A stretch of 64,000 bases of DNA. It comes from Cupriavidus phytohabitans (GTDB taxonomy: Bacteria; Pseudomonadota; Gammaproteobacteria; Burkholderiales; Burkholderiaceae). This document shows, in pieces, positions 1-9,721 of this stretch. The stretch lies in the NCBI RefSeq assembly GCF_000426345.1, contig NZ_AUFE01000019.1, forward strand, positions 42,600 through 106,599, given 5' to 3'. The translations under genes and the position numbers were made by a program. The notes beneath the pieces are model-generated. The model saw only the letters and a list, made by a program, of their open reading frames with translations. It had not been told where the DNA came from and did not search any database. Within the stretch, counting starts at the first letter, position 1. Each line of letters opens with the position of its first letter.

Positions 1-327
1 ACCGATCCCTACCGGTATGGCATCTCTTATTTTTCCAGCCACGGCCCCACCGGCGATGGCCGCATCAAGCCCGACCTGGTGGCGCCCGGGGAGAAGATCA
101 CCTCCACCGTGCCCGGCGGCACGCTGGCGTCGATGGATGGCACCAGCATGGCCGCGCCGCATGTGTCCGGCGTGGCCGCGCTGCTGCTGTCGCGCAACAA
201 TGAGCTGATGGGCCAGCCCGAGACCGTCAAGGCCATCCTGTGCGACGCGGCCATGGACCTCGGGCGCGAGCGCGCATTCCAGGGAGCGGGACTGGTGGAT
301 GCGTTGCGGGCGCTGCAGCGCGTATAA
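1..327 (+). CDS. S8 (subtilisin-like) serine peptidase, 3' end only
   Basis: The gene enters from the left edge, so only the last 108 codons are visible. The frame read from base 1 carries the subtilase catalytic serine block GTSMAAPHVSG (bases 139-171), which places the fragment in the C-terminal part of the peptidase domain. It is preceded by the usual stretch PDLVAPGEKI. The protein stops about 50 residues after the serine block, so there is no C-terminal accessory domain. Signal peptide, Asp and His of the triad lie outside the window. It converges with argC and a terminator lies between them. Confidence 0.9.
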   Translation, partial: TDPYRYGISYFSSHGPTGDGRIKPDLVAPGEKITSTVPGGTLASMDGTSMAAPHVSGVAALLLSRNNELMGQPETVKAILCDAAMDLGRERAFQGAGLVDALRALQRV

Positions 328-355
328 GCCGCGCCGGTTTCCGGTGTCCAACAAA

Positions 356-379
356 AAAGCCGGCAGTGCCGGCTTTCTT
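356..379. terminator. Rho-independent terminator, probably bidirectional
   Basis: A 9-bp perfect stem AAAGCCGGC/GCCGGCTTT (356-364 with 368-376) with a 3-nt loop. It is flanked by A residues on the left and pyrimidines on the right, so it can end both the peptidase transcript and the convergent argC transcript. Confidence 0.85.
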
Positions 380-399
380 GTGTCCAGGAAGCAGCGCTG

Positions 400-1347
400 T
401 CAGGCCTGCAGCCCGGTGGCTTCGTCGGCGCCGACATGCACGTTCATGCATTGCACCGCCGCGCCGGCCGCGCCCTTGCCCAGGTTGTCCAGGCGCGCGA
501 CCAGGTTCAGGCGCTCGGGCGTGCCGAACACGAACAGGTCGACCCGGTTGGTGTCGTTGTTGGCCTGCACGTCGAAGAAACCGTCGTCGAGGTTGTCGTC
601 GCTGTTGTACGACATCACGCGCACGAACTGCTCGCCTTCATAGTGCTTGCGGTAGATGTCGACGATCTGCTCCGGGCTCACCTTGCGCGCCAGCCGATCC
701 GCGAACACTGGCACCGTCACCGCCAGGCCCTTCAGGAAGTTGCCGACGATCGGGTTGAAGATCGGGTCCGACGACAGGCCGCCCTGCACGCGCATCTCGG
801 GCAGGTGCTTGTGCTGCAGCCCCAGCGCGTACGGACGCGGGCTGTTCAGCTTCGGGTTACCGCCGGCCTCGAAGTCGGCAATCATCTTCTTGCCGCCGCC
901 GCTGTAGCCGGTCAGCGAGAACGCCGACACGGGGTAGTCGCGCGGCAGCACGCCGGCATCCACCAGCGGACGCACCGCCAGCACGAAGGCGCTGGCGTGG
1001 CAGCCCGGCACGGCGATGCGCTTGCTCGCACGGATCTTCTCGCGCTGGCCGCGCACCAGTTCCGGCAGGCCATAGGCCCAGTTGTCGGCAGTGCGGAACG
1101 CCGTGCTGGCGTCGATCACGCAGGTGTCCGGGTTGGTCACCAGCGACACCGCCTCGCGCGAGGCCACGTCGGGCAGGCACAGGAAGGCGACGTCGGCGGC
1201 GTTCAGGAAGCGTGCTCGCTCGGCCGGATCCTTGCGCTTGTCATCGGCAATACGCAGCAGTTCTACGTCGGAACGACCGGAAAGATAGTCAAGCAGCCGG
1301 AGACCGGTCGTGCCTTCCTGACCATCGACGAACACTTTGAAAACCAT
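400..1347 (-). CDS. argC: N-acetyl-gamma-glutamyl-phosphate reductase
   Basis: NADPH-dependent reduction of N-acetyl-glutamyl phosphate to the semialdehyde, third step of arginine synthesis in the cytoplasm. The 315-residue protein begins with a dinucleotide-binding stretch ([18 protein letters not shown], residues 5-22) and carries the active-site cysteine in PGCHASAF (Cys116). Its length and motif spacing match the shorter, type 2 ArgC rather than the 345-residue type 1 form. It stands alone here; no other arg gene is adjacent. The start is the ATG at 1347, and family alignment leaves no room for a longer N terminus. Confidence 0.95.
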   Translation of the reverse strand: MVFKVFVDGQEGTTGLRLLDYLSGRSDVELLRIADDKRKDPAERARFLNAADVAFLCLPDVASREAVSLVTNPDTCVIDASTAFRTADNWAYGLPELVRGQREKIRASKRIAVPGCHASAFVLAVRPLVDAGVLPRDYPVSAFSLTGYSGGGKKMIADFEAGGNPKLNSPRPYALGLQHKHLPEMRVQGGLSSDPIFNPIVGNFLKGLAVTVPVFADRLARKVSPEQIVDIYRKHYEGEQFVRVMSYNSDDNLDDGFFDVQANNDTNRVDLFVFGTPERLNLVARLDNLGKGAAGAAVQCMNVHVGADEATGLQA

Positions 1348-1576
1348 GGCGGACTCGCTCTATGAAATGCGGGGGAATGCGAAACGTCTCCTGCCGGGCG
1401 CAGGGGCGAACCTGCATTGTAGCGGGGATGGGGGTCGGTCGCAGGGGTTTGTACCGATTGGATTCTTGCGGTTTGGCACGGTTCGCGGCCCCCGCTGGCG
1501 ATGGTCAAGCTGCTGAAATTGCTCGATCGCCACCCGGAACTGCTCGAAGAAGTCCGGGTGGTCTGACTACCACGGC

Positions 1577-2353
1577 TCAGAGCGGATAGTCGTAATCGAT
1601 CGACAGCGGCGCATGGTCGCTGAACTTCTCATCCTTGTAGATCGAGCACAGCTGTGCCGTGTCGGCGATCTTCGGCGTTGCCAGGTGGTAATCGATACGC
1701 CACCCTACGTTCTTGGCATAGGCCTGGCCGCGGTTGCTCCACCACGTGTACTGGTCCGGGCGCGGGTCGAGCTTGCGGAACACATCGACGTAGCCATGGA
1801 CCTCGAACAGCTCGCCGATCCAGGCGCGTTCTTCCGGCAGGAAGCCGGAGTTCTTCAGGTTGCCCTTCCAGTTCTTGATGTCGATTTCCTTGTGCGCGAT
1901 GTTGACGTCGCCGCACAGCACGATCTCGCGCCCGCTGGCCTTCAGCTGCAGCAGGTGGGGCAGGAAGGCCTCCATGAAGCGGAACTTGGCCAGCTGGCGT
2001 TCCTCACCGCTGGAACCGGAGGGCACGTACACCGAGATCACGGCCAGGTGCGGGTACTGCACTTCCACATAGCGGCCTTCGCCGTCGAACTCCGCGTTGC
2101 CGAAGCCGGTGATGACCCGCTCAGGCTTGTGTCGCGTGTACAGGCCCACGCCGCTGTAGCCTTTCTTCTCCGCGAAGTGGAAGAAGCCATGGTAGCCATG
2201 TGGCGCCAGGAACGCTTCGGTCATGTCCGCGGCCTGTGCCTTCAGTTCCTGCACGCAGACCATGTCTGCGTCCTGCTTGCCCATCCAGTCGAAAAAGCCC
2301 TTCTTGGACGCGGAGCGGATGCCGTTGAGGTTGGCGCTGATAATCCGTAACAT
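1577..2353 (-). CDS. xth: Exodeoxyribonuclease III
   Basis: Mg-dependent 3'-5' exonuclease and AP endonuclease of base excision repair. The start MLRIISANLNGIRSA at 2353 matches the family; the reading frame stays open further upstream, but that extension is antisense to pyrE and is not real. Visible active-site residues are Asn8, Glu36 in CVQELKAQ, the DVN block in the middle, and Asp246-His247 in the terminal SDHAPL. At 258 residues it has the usual length of the ExoA/XthA group. It is transcribed divergently from pyrE with only 27 bp between the starts, so the two promoters must overlap neighbouring coding DNA. Confidence 0.95.
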   Translation of the reverse strand: MLRIISANLNGIRSASKKGFFDWMGKQDADMVCVQELKAQAADMTEAFLAPHGYHGFFHFAEKKGYSGVGLYTRHKPERVITGFGNAEFDGEGRYVEVQYPHLAVISVYVPSGSSGEERQLAKFRFMEAFLPHLLQLKASGREIVLCGDVNIAHKEIDIKNWKGNLKNSGFLPEERAWIGELFEVHGYVDVFRKLDPRPDQYTWWSNRGQAYAKNVGWRIDYHLATPKIADTAQLCSIYKDEKFSDHAPLSIDYDYPL

Positions 2354-2380
2354 TCGGGGAAATTTTGAATTCAGAGAGAA

Positions 2381-3088
2381 ATGATGACGCAGCAGAACAC
2401 GCCGGCCGCAGTGCCCCAGCACATGCAGGGCACCGACCTGAGCCAGACCTTTATCCGCTTTGCGCTCGATGCCGGCGTCCTGTCGTTCGGCGAATTCGTC
2501 ACCAAGGCGGGCCGCAAGTCGCCGTATTTCTTCAACGCGGGCCTGTTCAACCAGGGCGCGATGCTCGGCGAGGTGGCGCAATTCTATGCCAAAACCCTGC
2601 TGGCCTCGGGCGTGCAGTTCGACGTGCTGTTCGGGCCGGCCTACAAGGGCATCACGCTGGCTTCTGCCACGGCAGTGGCACTGGCCGGCATGGGACGTGA
2701 CGTCGGCTTCGCCTACAACCGCAAGGAAGCCAAGGACCATGGCGAAGGCGGCACGCTGGTCGGCGCCAGGCTGCAGGGCAAGGTCGTCATCGTCGACGAC
2801 GTCATTTCCGCCGGCACCTCGGTGCGTGAATCGGTCAACCTGATCCGCGCCGCCGGCGCCGAGCCGGCAGCCGTGCTGATCGCGCTGGACCGCATGGAAA
2901 AGAGCGGCACCGCCGACCACGTCGGCACGCATTCGGCCGTGCAGGACGTGCAGCGCGAATTCGGCATCCCCGTGATTGCTATCGCCAGCCTGAAGGACCT
3001 GCTGGCCTACCTCGACGCGTCGCAGGACCAGTCGCTGGCGGCTTCGCGCGAGGCCGTGTCGGCGTACCGGCAGCGTTACGGCGTCTGA
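2381..3088 (+). CDS. pyrE: Orotate phosphoribosyltransferase
   Basis: Converts orotate and PRPP to OMP in pyrimidine synthesis. The PRPP-binding signature [13 protein letters not shown] is at residues 135-147, and the flexible catalytic loop region with Lys residues ([13 protein letters not shown]) lies just before it. The 235-residue length is slightly longer than E. coli PyrE (213) because of about 15 extra N-terminal residues. The start is the first of two adjacent ATG codons, preceded by GAGAGA. The next ATG (2384) is equally possible. Confidence 0.95.
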   Translation: MMTQQNTPAAVPQHMQGTDLSQTFIRFALDAGVLSFGEFVTKAGRKSPYFFNAGLFNQGAMLGEVAQFYAKTLLASGVQFDVLFGPAYKGITLASATAVALAGMGRDVGFAYNRKEAKDHGEGGTLVGARLQGKVVIVDDVISAGTSVRESVNLIRAAGAEPAAVLIALDRMEKSGTADHVGTHSAVQDVQREFGIPVIAIASLKDLLAYLDASQDQSLAASREAVSAYRQRYGV

Positions 3089-3173
3089 CGGCGCCTTGCG
3101 CCCGCGCGCGCATGCGCCGGGCGCGGCAACGATCCAGGGCAGGCGGACTATCCAATCGGCGGGGGGCGGTGGC

Positions 3174-4499
3174 GTGGCGGCGAAAGAGCGGCAGGAACGG
3201 GCAGGGCGGCAGCCCGCATCGACGGCAGCGAAGGAAACGCAAAGGGGAACAAATAAGGCCAACGGCAACGGCGATTCGCTGGCCGAGCGCGGCGCGCAGG
3301 TGCGCCCGCGCAAGCCTGTGCGCCAGGACGCCAAGGCGCCCGACCGGCCCGCGCATGAAGCGTATGCCGTGCGCGCGCTGGTGCTGCAGGGCGGCGGTGC
3401 GCTTGGCGCCTACCAGGCCGGCGTATACCAGGGCCTGGCCGAAGGCGGGATCTACCCGAACTGGGTCGCGGGCATTTCCATCGGCGCGCTCAATGCCGCG
3501 GTGATTGCCGGCAATCCGCCCGAGCGCCGCATCGAACAGTTGCGCGCGTTCTGGGAACACATCTGCGCGCAGCCGTGGCTGCCCAGCCTGTCGCCCAACT
3601 GGCTGACCGATAGCGCCGAGAGCTGGCCCGAGCCGCTGCGCGTCTGGTTCGACGGCCTGCATGCCACGCGCGCCATGGTCGAAGGCCAGCGCGGCTTCTT
3701 CCAGCCGCGCAGCTGGCCGGAGCTGGTGATGCGCTATGCCGATCCCGCCCGCGCCAGTTTCTACGACACTTCACCGCTGAAGGCGACGCTGGAGCGCTTC
3801 GCCGACTTCGACCTGATCAACCATCGCCCCGACCTGATGCGGGTGTCGGTGGGCGCGGTCAATGTGCGCACGGGCAATTTCGCCTATTTCGACAACACCC
3901 GCGACAAGCTCTGCCCCGAGCATTTCATGGCCTCGGGCGCGCTGCCGCCGGGCTTTCCGGCGGTGGAGATCGACGGCGAGTACTACTGGGATGGCGGCCT
4001 GGTGTCCAACACCCCGCTGGCCGAGGTGCTGACCGCGCAGCCGCGGCGCGACGCGCTGATCTTCCAGGTTGACCTGTGGAGCGCGCGCGGCAAGCTGCCG
4101 CACGACCTGGTCGACGTCGCCGAGCGCGAGAAGGAGATCCGCTATTCCAGCCGCACCCGCGCCATTACGGACTACATGCGCGAGCAGCAGAACATGCGCC
4201 GCATGCTCAACGAGGTGATGGCGCTGGTGCCGCAGTCAAAGCGCAACAGCGAGTGGTACCGGCGCGCCGCCGAACAGGCCTGCGACGCGCGCCGTAACGT
4301 GATCCAGCTGATCTACCGCGACAAATCGTTTGAAAACATGGCCAAGGACTACCAGTTCGGCCTGCTGACCATGAACGAGCACTGGACCAGCGGCCTGGAC
4401 GATATCCGCCAGACGCTGCGCCATCCGCAATGGCTGGCGATGCCCACCCGCGAGCACCCGTTCGTCACGCACGACGTGCATCGCGGCAACGGCGGCTGA
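3174..4499 (+). CDS. Patatin-like phospholipase family protein
   Basis: Predicted Ser-Asp dyad acyl hydrolase acting on lipids. It shows the oxyanion loop GGGALGAYQ (residues 73-81), the nucleophile elbow G-I-S102-I-G, and the catalytic Asp in WDGGLVSN (Asp273). The C-terminal 150 residues resemble the DUF3734 region found in bacterial patatins of this subtype. The first 60 residues are basic, low-complexity and probably disordered. The start is uncertain: GTG 3174 has a G-rich stretch before it, while a TTG at 3096 would add 26 residues. The gene begins within 90 bp of pyrE on the same strand and may be cotranscribed. The substrate is unknown. Confidence 0.85.
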   Translation: MAAKERQERAGRQPASTAAKETQRGTNKANGNGDSLAERGAQVRPRKPVRQDAKAPDRPAHEAYAVRALVLQGGGALGAYQAGVYQGLAEGGIYPNWVAGISIGALNAAVIAGNPPERRIEQLRAFWEHICAQPWLPSLSPNWLTDSAESWPEPLRVWFDGLHATRAMVEGQRGFFQPRSWPELVMRYADPARASFYDTSPLKATLERFADFDLINHRPDLMRVSVGAVNVRTGNFAYFDNTRDKLCPEHFMASGALPPGFPAVEIDGEYYWDGGLVSNTPLAEVLTAQPRRDALIFQVDLWSARGKLPHDLVDVAEREKEIRYSSRTRAITDYMREQQNMRRMLNEVMALVPQSKRNSEWYRRAAEQACDARRNVIQLIYRDKSFENMAKDYQFGLLTMNEHWTSGLDDIRQTLRHPQWLAMPTREHPFVTHDVHRGNGG

Positions 4500-4526
4500 G
4501 CGGGCGGCCAGCCGTCTGCCAGCGCG

Positions 4527-5336
4527 CTACTCGACCCTGACCTTCGCCAGTTCGGGCTTGGGCGGCGGGTAGGCGGGCTTCAGGTCCTCGAACACCCGCG
4601 TCAGGATCTCCGCCACCATCAGATTGCGGTGCGTCTTGGAATCGGCCGGCACCACGTACCACGGGCATTCCGGCGTGCTGGTCGCCATGATCGCGGCCTC
4701 GTACGCATCCATGTAGGCCTTCCAGTGCTTGCGCTCGGCGAGGTCGGTGGTGTCGAATTTCCAGTGCTTTTCCGGGTCTGCCAGCCGCGCCTCCAGCCGC
4801 GCCTTCTGCTCGTCGCGCGAAATATGCAGGAAGCATTTGACGATGGTGGTGCCGGTCTCGGTCAGCATTGCCTCGAAGTCGCGGATCTGGCGGAAACGGC
4901 GTTCGGCTTCGGCATTGTCGATCCAGCCGTGCACGCGGGTGATCAGGACGTCTTCATAGTGGCTGCGGTTGAATACCACGATCTCGCCGGCCTTGGGCAC
5001 CTGCCGGTGAATGCGCCACAGGTAGTCGTGCGCCAGTTCATCGGCAGTGGGCGCCTTGAAGCCGACCACGCGGATGCCGAGCGGATCGAAGCTGCGGAAC
5101 ACCCCGCGCACCGTGCCGTCCTTGCCGCTGGTATCCATGCCCTGCAGCACGACCAGCAGCTTGCGGCGGTGCCCGGCGTAGAAGATGTCCTGTTGTGCGT
5201 CCAGCCCCTCGCTCAACTCGGCGATGAGAGCCAGGTCCTCGGCCTTGTTGCCGCGCGACAGCGGCTTGCTGCCGGGGGGGAAGTCGGCAAGGCGGAATCG
5301 CTTGCCCGTCGTGATGCGGAAATCGTCCAGCGGCAT
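4527..5336 (-). CDS. ppk2: Polyphosphate kinase 2 family protein
   Basis: Uses inorganic polyphosphate to phosphorylate nucleotides (or the reverse). The Walker A-like loop GMDTSGKDG is at residues 66-74, followed by the lid region and the FNRSHYEDVL block characteristic of PPK2. It is a single-domain protein of 269 residues, the size of class I or III enzymes rather than the double-domain class II. Betaproteobacteria of this group often carry several PPK2 paralogues, so the preferred nucleotide (AMP, ADP or GDP) cannot be read from the sequence. It converges with the patatin gene, leaving 27 bp. Confidence 0.9.
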   Translation of the reverse strand: MPLDDFRITTGKRFRLADFPPGSKPLSRGNKAEDLALIAELSEGLDAQQDIFYAGHRRKLLVVLQGMDTSGKDGTVRGVFRSFDPLGIRVVGFKAPTADELAHDYLWRIHRQVPKAGEIVVFNRSHYEDVLITRVHGWIDNAEAERRFRQIRDFEAMLTETGTTIVKCFLHISRDEQKARLEARLADPEKHWKFDTTDLAERKHWKAYMDAYEAAIMATSTPECPWYVVPADSKTHRNLMVAEILTRVFEDLKPAYPPPKPELAKVRVE

Positions 5337-5434
5337 GGGCGCTCCATCGGTATGACCTGCAAGATCAGGGAGTGGGCGCCCCGCCTGGGCCGGAACGGAT
5401 GCGGGCTGCGTCGTGGGGCGCGCTGGCCCTATGG

Positions 5435-6301
5435 TCAGGCCGGCAGGGTCGCCAGGTCAATGGTGCCTTCGAACACCGTGGTCGCCGGGCCGGTCATGCG
5501 CACCGGTTCGGCGCCGCCGTCCCAGGCAATGGTCAGGTCGCCGCCGTGGGTATGCACCCTGACCGGCGAATCCAGCAGGCCGCGCCGGATGCCGGCGACC
5601 ACCGCCGCGCAGGCGCCGGTGCCGCAGGCCAGCGTTTCGCCGGCACCGCGCTCGTAGACGCGCAGGCGGATGGTATTGCGATCCTGCACCTGCATGAAGC
5701 CTGCATTGACGCGGTTGGGGAAGGCGGCGTGCTGCTCGATCACCGGACCGTCCTGCAGCACCGGGAAGTTCTCGACGTCCTCGACCACCTGCACCGCGTG
5801 CGGGTTGCCCATCGACACGGCCGAGATCCATGCGGTGCGGCCGTTGACCTCCAGGCCGTAGGTTGTATCCACGCCTTCAGCCCGGGTCGGCAGGCCTTCG
5901 GCACGGAACGGCACCTGGGCCGGTGCCAGCTCGGGCGCGCCCATGTCGACGGTAACCTGGCCGTCGTCCTGCAGCGTCAGCGTGATCACGCCCTTCATCA
6001 CCTCCACGCGCACCGAGCGCTTGTCGGTCATGCCCTTGTCGCTGACAAAACGCACGAAGCAGCGCGCGCCGTTGCCGCAGTGCTCGACCTCGCTGCCGTC
6101 GGCATTGAAGATGCGGTAGCGGAAGTCGACATCGCTGCGCGACGGTTTCTCGACCACCAGCATCTGGTCGGCGCCCACGCCGAAATGCCGGCTGGCGAGC
6201 GCGCGCCATTGCGCGGGAGTCAGGTCGATCTGCTGGTGGATGCCGTCAAGCACGACAAAGTCGTTGCCGGCCCCATGCATCTTGGTGAACTGGAGTTTCA
6301 T
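5435..6301 (-). CDS. dapF: Diaminopimelate epimerase
   Basis: Epimerises LL- to meso-diaminopimelate for lysine and peptidoglycan. Both catalytic cysteines are visible: Cys75 in EHCGNGARC and Cys226 in LACGTGAC. The start is [15 protein letters not shown] at 6301; a longer reading from 6358 adds a basic stretch that overlaps the end of the upstream acyltransferase and is not needed. Length 288 is normal. It lies 53 bp downstream of the lpxL-like gene on the same strand, so an envelope-synthesis transcript lpxL-lpxL-dapF is likely. Confidence 0.96.
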   Translation of the reverse strand: MKLQFTKMHGAGNDFVVLDGIHQQIDLTPAQWRALASRHFGVGADQMLVVEKPSRSDVDFRYRIFNADGSEVEHCGNGARCFVRFVSDKGMTDKRSVRVEVMKGVITLTLQDDGQVTVDMGAPELAPAQVPFRAEGLPTRAEGVDTTYGLEVNGRTAWISAVSMGNPHAVQVVEDVENFPVLQDGPVIEQHAAFPNRVNAGFMQVQDRNTIRLRVYERGAGETLACGTGACAAVVAGIRRGLLDSPVRVHTHGGDLTIAWDGGAEPVRMTGPATTVFEGTIDLATLPA

Positions 6302-6354
6302 GGTGGGGATTGTAGCCGCGGCTCGCGCAAGTTGCTGCCGCCGTCGGCGGAGGC

Positions 6355-7248
6355 TCAATAGATCTCGGGTTCGCCCGGCAGGCGATGCTTGAAGCGCTTG
6401 TGCACCCAGTAATACTCAGGCACGCGCGGGCGAATGCAGTCCTCGAAGAAGGCGTTCATGCGGCGCGTGTCGTCGGTGACGCTCTCGCCTGGGTAGTTGT
6501 CCCAGGCAGGCAGGATGCGCAGCACGTAGCCCTGGTAGTCGGGCAGCATCTCGGTGTAGATCGGCACCACCTTGGCCCCGGTCAGGCGCGCCAGCCGCGA
6601 CACCGAGGTCAGCGTCAGCGCCTGCACGCCGAAGAACGCCACGAATTCCGAATCGCGTTCGCCGAAGTCCATGTCGGCGATCAGCTGCAGCGCTTCGCCC
6701 TTCTTCAGGCAGCGCAGGATGTCGCGCGCGCTGTCGTTGCGCGAAATCATGTTGGCGCCGAAGCGGCCGCGCGCGTGCTTGAGGAAGCCATCGAACAGGT
6801 CGTTCTTCTGTTTCGTGTACAGCGAGGCGCCGGAACGTCCCACGTGCTCGCGCAGGTGGATGGTCAGCCGGATCGCGCCGGCCTCGACGCCCGACAGATG
6901 CAGCGTGACCAGGATGTGCGGCGTGCCATCCAGCGATGCCAGGTCGGCCTGGTCGTCGATCCGCACCCAGCGGCGCATCTGCGCTTCGCTGCCGGTCCAG
7001 AAGATGCCGCGCTCGGCAAAGCTGCGGAACACGGTGCGGAAGCTCTGGCGCGACAGTTCGTCGATCTCGGCCTCGGTCTTGTCCGGGAAGCACAGGCGCA
7101 GGTTGGCCTGCACCACGCGGCGGCGTTCGCTGGGGATCAGGTAGAGCAGGCTGCCCAGCCCTTCGCCGAAGCGCGCAACGAACGGATATGGCAATTTGCC
7201 CAGCACCGTCAGCAGGCCGATGCCGAGCCAGGTGAACACGCGGCTCAT
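6355..7248 (-). CDS. LpxL/HtrB-family lipid A late acyltransferase (second of a pair)
   Basis: Membrane-anchored acyltransferase adding a secondary acyl chain to lipid A. An N-terminal hydrophobic anchor (residues 5-20) is followed by the HX4E catalytic motif at His117-Glu122 (LHLSGVE). The length of 297 residues is typical. Its ATG overlaps the stop of the preceding acyltransferase by 4 bp (ATGA), implying translational coupling. Two non-identical acyltransferases in tandem suggest that each adds a different chain or acts at a different position. Chain-length specificity cannot be told from sequence. Confidence 0.92.
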   Translation of the reverse strand: MSRVFTWLGIGLLTVLGKLPYPFVARFGEGLGSLLYLIPSERRRVVQANLRLCFPDKTEAEIDELSRQSFRTVFRSFAERGIFWTGSEAQMRRWVRIDDQADLASLDGTPHILVTLHLSGVEAGAIRLTIHLREHVGRSGASLYTKQKNDLFDGFLKHARGRFGANMISRNDSARDILRCLKKGEALQLIADMDFGERDSEFVAFFGVQALTLTSVSRLARLTGAKVVPIYTEMLPDYQGYVLRILPAWDNYPGESVTDDTRRMNAFFEDCIRPRVPEYYWVHKRFKHRLPGEPEIY

Positions 7249-8126
7249 GAAATCGATTGGTCAGTGGTCGGCTCGGTACTGCGGCTGGGGGCAGCGGCAG
7301 GCCCCTTGTAGCGGCTGTACCCCCACAGGTACTGCGTGGGGCACTGTCTCACCAGGGTCTCGACGGCCTGGTTGATCACCGCGGCCGCTTCGGCGGGGTC
7401 GTCCGGCAGCATGCCGCCCTCGTTGAGCACATGCAGGTGGGCGCGATAGCCCGCGCCTTTCGGCAGCCGCTCCGCAAAGACCGCAACCACCGGCGCGCTG
7501 GTCAGCTGCTGCAGCCGGTGCACCAGCGCCATCGTGTAGGCCGGTTTGCCGAAGAACGGCGCCCAGTTGCCCTCGCCGCCGCTGGGTACCTGGTCCGGCA
7601 GGATGCCCACCGCCTGGCCGCGCTTGAGTGCCTTGACCAGCATGCGCACGCCGCGCGGCGTGGCCGGCGCCATGTGCATGTTGGGCCGGGTGCGCATCTT
7701 TTCGATCCAGTCGCGCAGCCAGGGCTGGTGCGGCGGCTTGAACAGCGCCGTGACCGGGCGCACCAGCGCGTGGGACTGCGGCAGCACTTCAAAGCAGCCC
7801 AGGTGGGGCGTCAGGATGATGAGACCTTTGCCGCGGGCCTGCAGCTTTGCCAATTCGGGCCACATGTAGTCGTCGAAGCCATGCAGCCGCGCGCCGATCT
7901 CCTTGCGGCTCCAGAAATAGGGCATCTCGATCATCATGCGCCCGGCGGAGCGGGCGGCTTCATCGATCATTGCCTGCGTGGCGTCGGGGAATGCCAGGCG
8001 GAAATTTTCGTTCAGGCGCTGGCCATAGCGGCCGGGCAGCCGTGCTGCCAGCAGTCCGAGCGCGCCGCCTGCGGCCTGCAGCGCGCGCAGGGGGAAACGG
8101 GAGATCAGCCAGAAAAGAAAGGTCAT
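7245..8126 (-). CDS. lpxL: LpxL/HtrB-family lipid A late acyltransferase (first of a pair)
   Basis: Paralogue of the downstream gene. The start MTFLFWLISRFPLR at 8126 gives a 293-residue protein with an N-terminal membrane anchor and the catalytic HX4E motif at His108-Glu113 (PHLGCFE). A longer open reading to 8339 would cover the divergent metK promoter and has no family counterpart. It is the first gene of the lpxL-lpxL-dapF run and diverges from metK; the 320 bp between the two starts hold the metK promoter and leader. Confidence 0.9.
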   Translation of the reverse strand: MTFLFWLISRFPLRALQAAGGALGLLAARLPGRYGQRLNENFRLAFPDATQAMIDEAARSAGRMMIEMPYFWSRKEIGARLHGFDDYMWPELAKLQARGKGLIILTPHLGCFEVLPQSHALVRPVTALFKPPHQPWLRDWIEKMRTRPNMHMAPATPRGVRMLVKALKRGQAVGILPDQVPSGGEGNWAPFFGKPAYTMALVHRLQQLTSAPVVAVFAERLPKGAGYRAHLHVLNEGGMLPDDPAEAAAVINQAVETLVRQCPTQYLWGYSRYKGPAAAPSRSTEPTTDQSIS

Positions 8127-8306
8127 CGGGCGTGGATTGCAGTCCGGGCTGCAACAGGTCAAAACCGGCGCATTTTTCTCCGGCGTGGAATTCAGTTCCG
8201 CGCCGGCTTGCCGTAATCCGGGCAAACGGCATGCCGTGGCGGCAGCGTGTTGCGTCGGCTGTTGCGTCGGCGCCTTTGGCGCGCTGCAACGAGCCCGGCA
8301 GGCGCG

Positions 8307-8312
8307 TATAAT
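8307..8312 (+). promoter_or_regulatory. -10 element of the metK promoter
   Basis: A perfect TATAAT. The -35 region 17 bp upstream (CTGCAA) is weak. Transcription from here would give a leader of about 125 nt before the metK GTG start, which matches the presence of a structured element in that leader. Confidence 0.6.
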
Positions 8313-8345
8313 AGCGTGTATCGCCGAGTTAACTGACAACTTGCG

Positions 8346-8395
8346 GGGCGATGCGGCTTTAACCGGGCCGTTTTAAATACCGCTAAAGCGTCGCC
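8346..8395 (+). promoter_or_regulatory. Candidate SAM-II/SAM-V-like riboswitch in the metK leader
   Basis: The leader contains CTTTAACC (8357-8364) and TTAAATACCGCTAAAG (8373-8388), resembling in sequence and order the conserved TTTAACC and TAAAT...GCTAAA blocks of the SAM-II core. A compact H-type pseudoknot can be drawn: stem CGGC/GCCG (8354-8357 with 8367-8370), and loop CGG (8364-8366) pairing with CCG (8380-8382). An enclosing 8-bp helix GGCGATGC/GCGTCGCC (8347-8354 with 8388-8395) is a possible alternative fold. Placement upstream of SAM synthetase fits feedback by SAM. The conserved run of As and the Shine-Dalgarno that usually end SAM-II are replaced here, so the call is provisional. 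Confidence 0.5.
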
Positions 8396-8446
8396 GCCAT
8401 GAACCCGACCGGGTGGCACGCAATAGCCAACCTGGAGAATAAGTTC

Positions 8447-9610
8447 GTGGCAAACGACTTCCTTTTTACTTCGGAATCCGTTTCCGAAGGCCATCCCGAC
8501 AAGGTCGCCGACCAGATTTCCGACGCCGTCCTGGACGCCATCCTGGCGCAGGACAAGTACGCGCGTGTGGCTGCCGAGACGCTTTGCAACACCGGCCTGG
8601 TGGTGCTGGCAGGGGAAATCACCACGACCGCCAACGTCGACTACATCCAGATCGCGCGCGACACGATCAAGCGCATCGGTTACGACAACACTGAATACGG
8701 CATCGATTACAAGGGCTGCGCCGTGCTGGTGGCCTATGACAAGCAGTCCCCGGACATCGCCCAGGGCGTGGACCGCGCCTCGGACGACTACCTGAACCAG
8801 GGCGCCGGCGACCAGGGCCTGATGTTTGGCTACGCCTGCGACGAGACGCCGGAGCTGATGCCGTTCCCGATCTATTACGCGCACCGCCTGGTTGAACGCC
8901 AGTCGCTGCTGCGCCGCGACGGCCGCCTGCCCTGGCTGCGTCCGGACGCCAAGTCGCAGGTGACGGTGCGTTATGTCGACGGCAAGCCGCACAGCGTGGA
9001 TACCGTGGTGCTGTCGACGCAGCATTCGCCGGATATCACCCAGGCGCAGATCCGTGAAGCGGTGATCGAAGAGATCATCAAGCCGGTGCTGCCGGCCGAG
9101 ATGCTGAAGGAAACCAAGTATCTGGTGAACCCGACCGGGCGTTTCGTGATCGGCGGCCCCCAGGGCGACTGCGGTCTGACCGGGCGCAAGATCATCGTCG
9201 ATACCTATGGTGGCGCTTCGCCGCATGGTGGCGGTGCGTTCTCGGGCAAGGATCCGTCCAAGGTCGATCGCTCGGCTGCGTATGCGGCGCGCTACGTGGC
9301 CAAGAACGTGGTGGCTTCGGGCCTGGCGCGGCAGTGCCAGGTGCAGGTGAGCTATGCCATCGGCGTGGCGCGTCCGATCAACGTGACGGTCTACACCGAA
9401 GGTACCGGCAAGATTCCGGATGCCAAGATTGCAGAGCTGGTGCAGGAGCATTTTGACCTGCGGCCGAAGGGGATTGTGCAGATGCTGGATCTGCTGCGGC
9501 CTATCTATGAAAAGACTGCGGCCTATGGCCACTTTGGGCGTGAAGAGCCTGAGTTTTCGTGGGAGGCTACGGATAAGGCGGCTGCACTGCGGGCTGCGGC
9601 TGGGCTGTAA
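8447..9610 (+). CDS. metK: S-adenosylmethionine synthetase
   Basis: Makes SAM from methionine and ATP. The start is GTG at 8447 ([19 protein letters not shown]), preceded by CTGGAGAA at 8 nt; an in-frame ATG at 8399 falls inside the structured leader and is not the start. The ATP-binding GHPDK block is at residues 15-19 and the glycine-rich [17 protein letters not shown] block is in the C-terminal third. The 387-residue length matches the family. It is a single-gene unit ended by a strong terminator and is linked functionally to ahcY and metF further along the window. Confidence 0.97.
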   Translation: MANDFLFTSESVSEGHPDKVADQISDAVLDAILAQDKYARVAAETLCNTGLVVLAGEITTTANVDYIQIARDTIKRIGYDNTEYGIDYKGCAVLVAYDKQSPDIAQGVDRASDDYLNQGAGDQGLMFGYACDETPELMPFPIYYAHRLVERQSLLRRDGRLPWLRPDAKSQVTVRYVDGKPHSVDTVVLSTQHSPDITQAQIREAVIEEIIKPVLPAEMLKETKYLVNPTGRFVIGGPQGDCGLTGRKIIVDTYGGASPHGGGAFSGKDPSKVDRSAAYAARYVAKNVVASGLARQCQVQVSYAIGVARPINVTVYTEGTGKIPDAKIAELVQEHFDLRPKGIVQMLDLLRPIYEKTAAYGHFGREEPEFSWEATDKAAALRAAAGL

Positions 9611-9657
9611 GCGGTACTTCAGAGGCCCTGGACTCCGGCACTTCTGACTTCGGCAAG

Positions 9658-9690
9658 CCCCGCTGGCCCGCAAGGGTTGGTGGGGTTTTT
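9658..9690 (+). terminator. Rho-independent terminator of metK
   Basis: A 12-bp stem (9658-9669 with 9674-9685, several G-U pairs) closed by a GCAA tetraloop and followed by TTTTT. Confidence 0.9.
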
Positions 9691-9721
9691 GTTCTGGTGG
9701 TTGGTCGCTGGTGGCTGGTGG

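Noticed and set aside
1501..1566. 21-codon frame plus a CCACCCGGA/TCCGGGTGG hairpin between argC and xth
   Set aside because: The frame has no ribosome-binding site, and the hairpin (1530-1538 with 1553-1561) has a 14-nt loop and no T-run. It may be a relic, but nothing supports function.
2354..3334. Open frame extending xth upstream to 585 residues
   Set aside because: It is antisense to pyrE, has low-complexity Arg/Ala composition, and xth homologues begin at MLRIIS.
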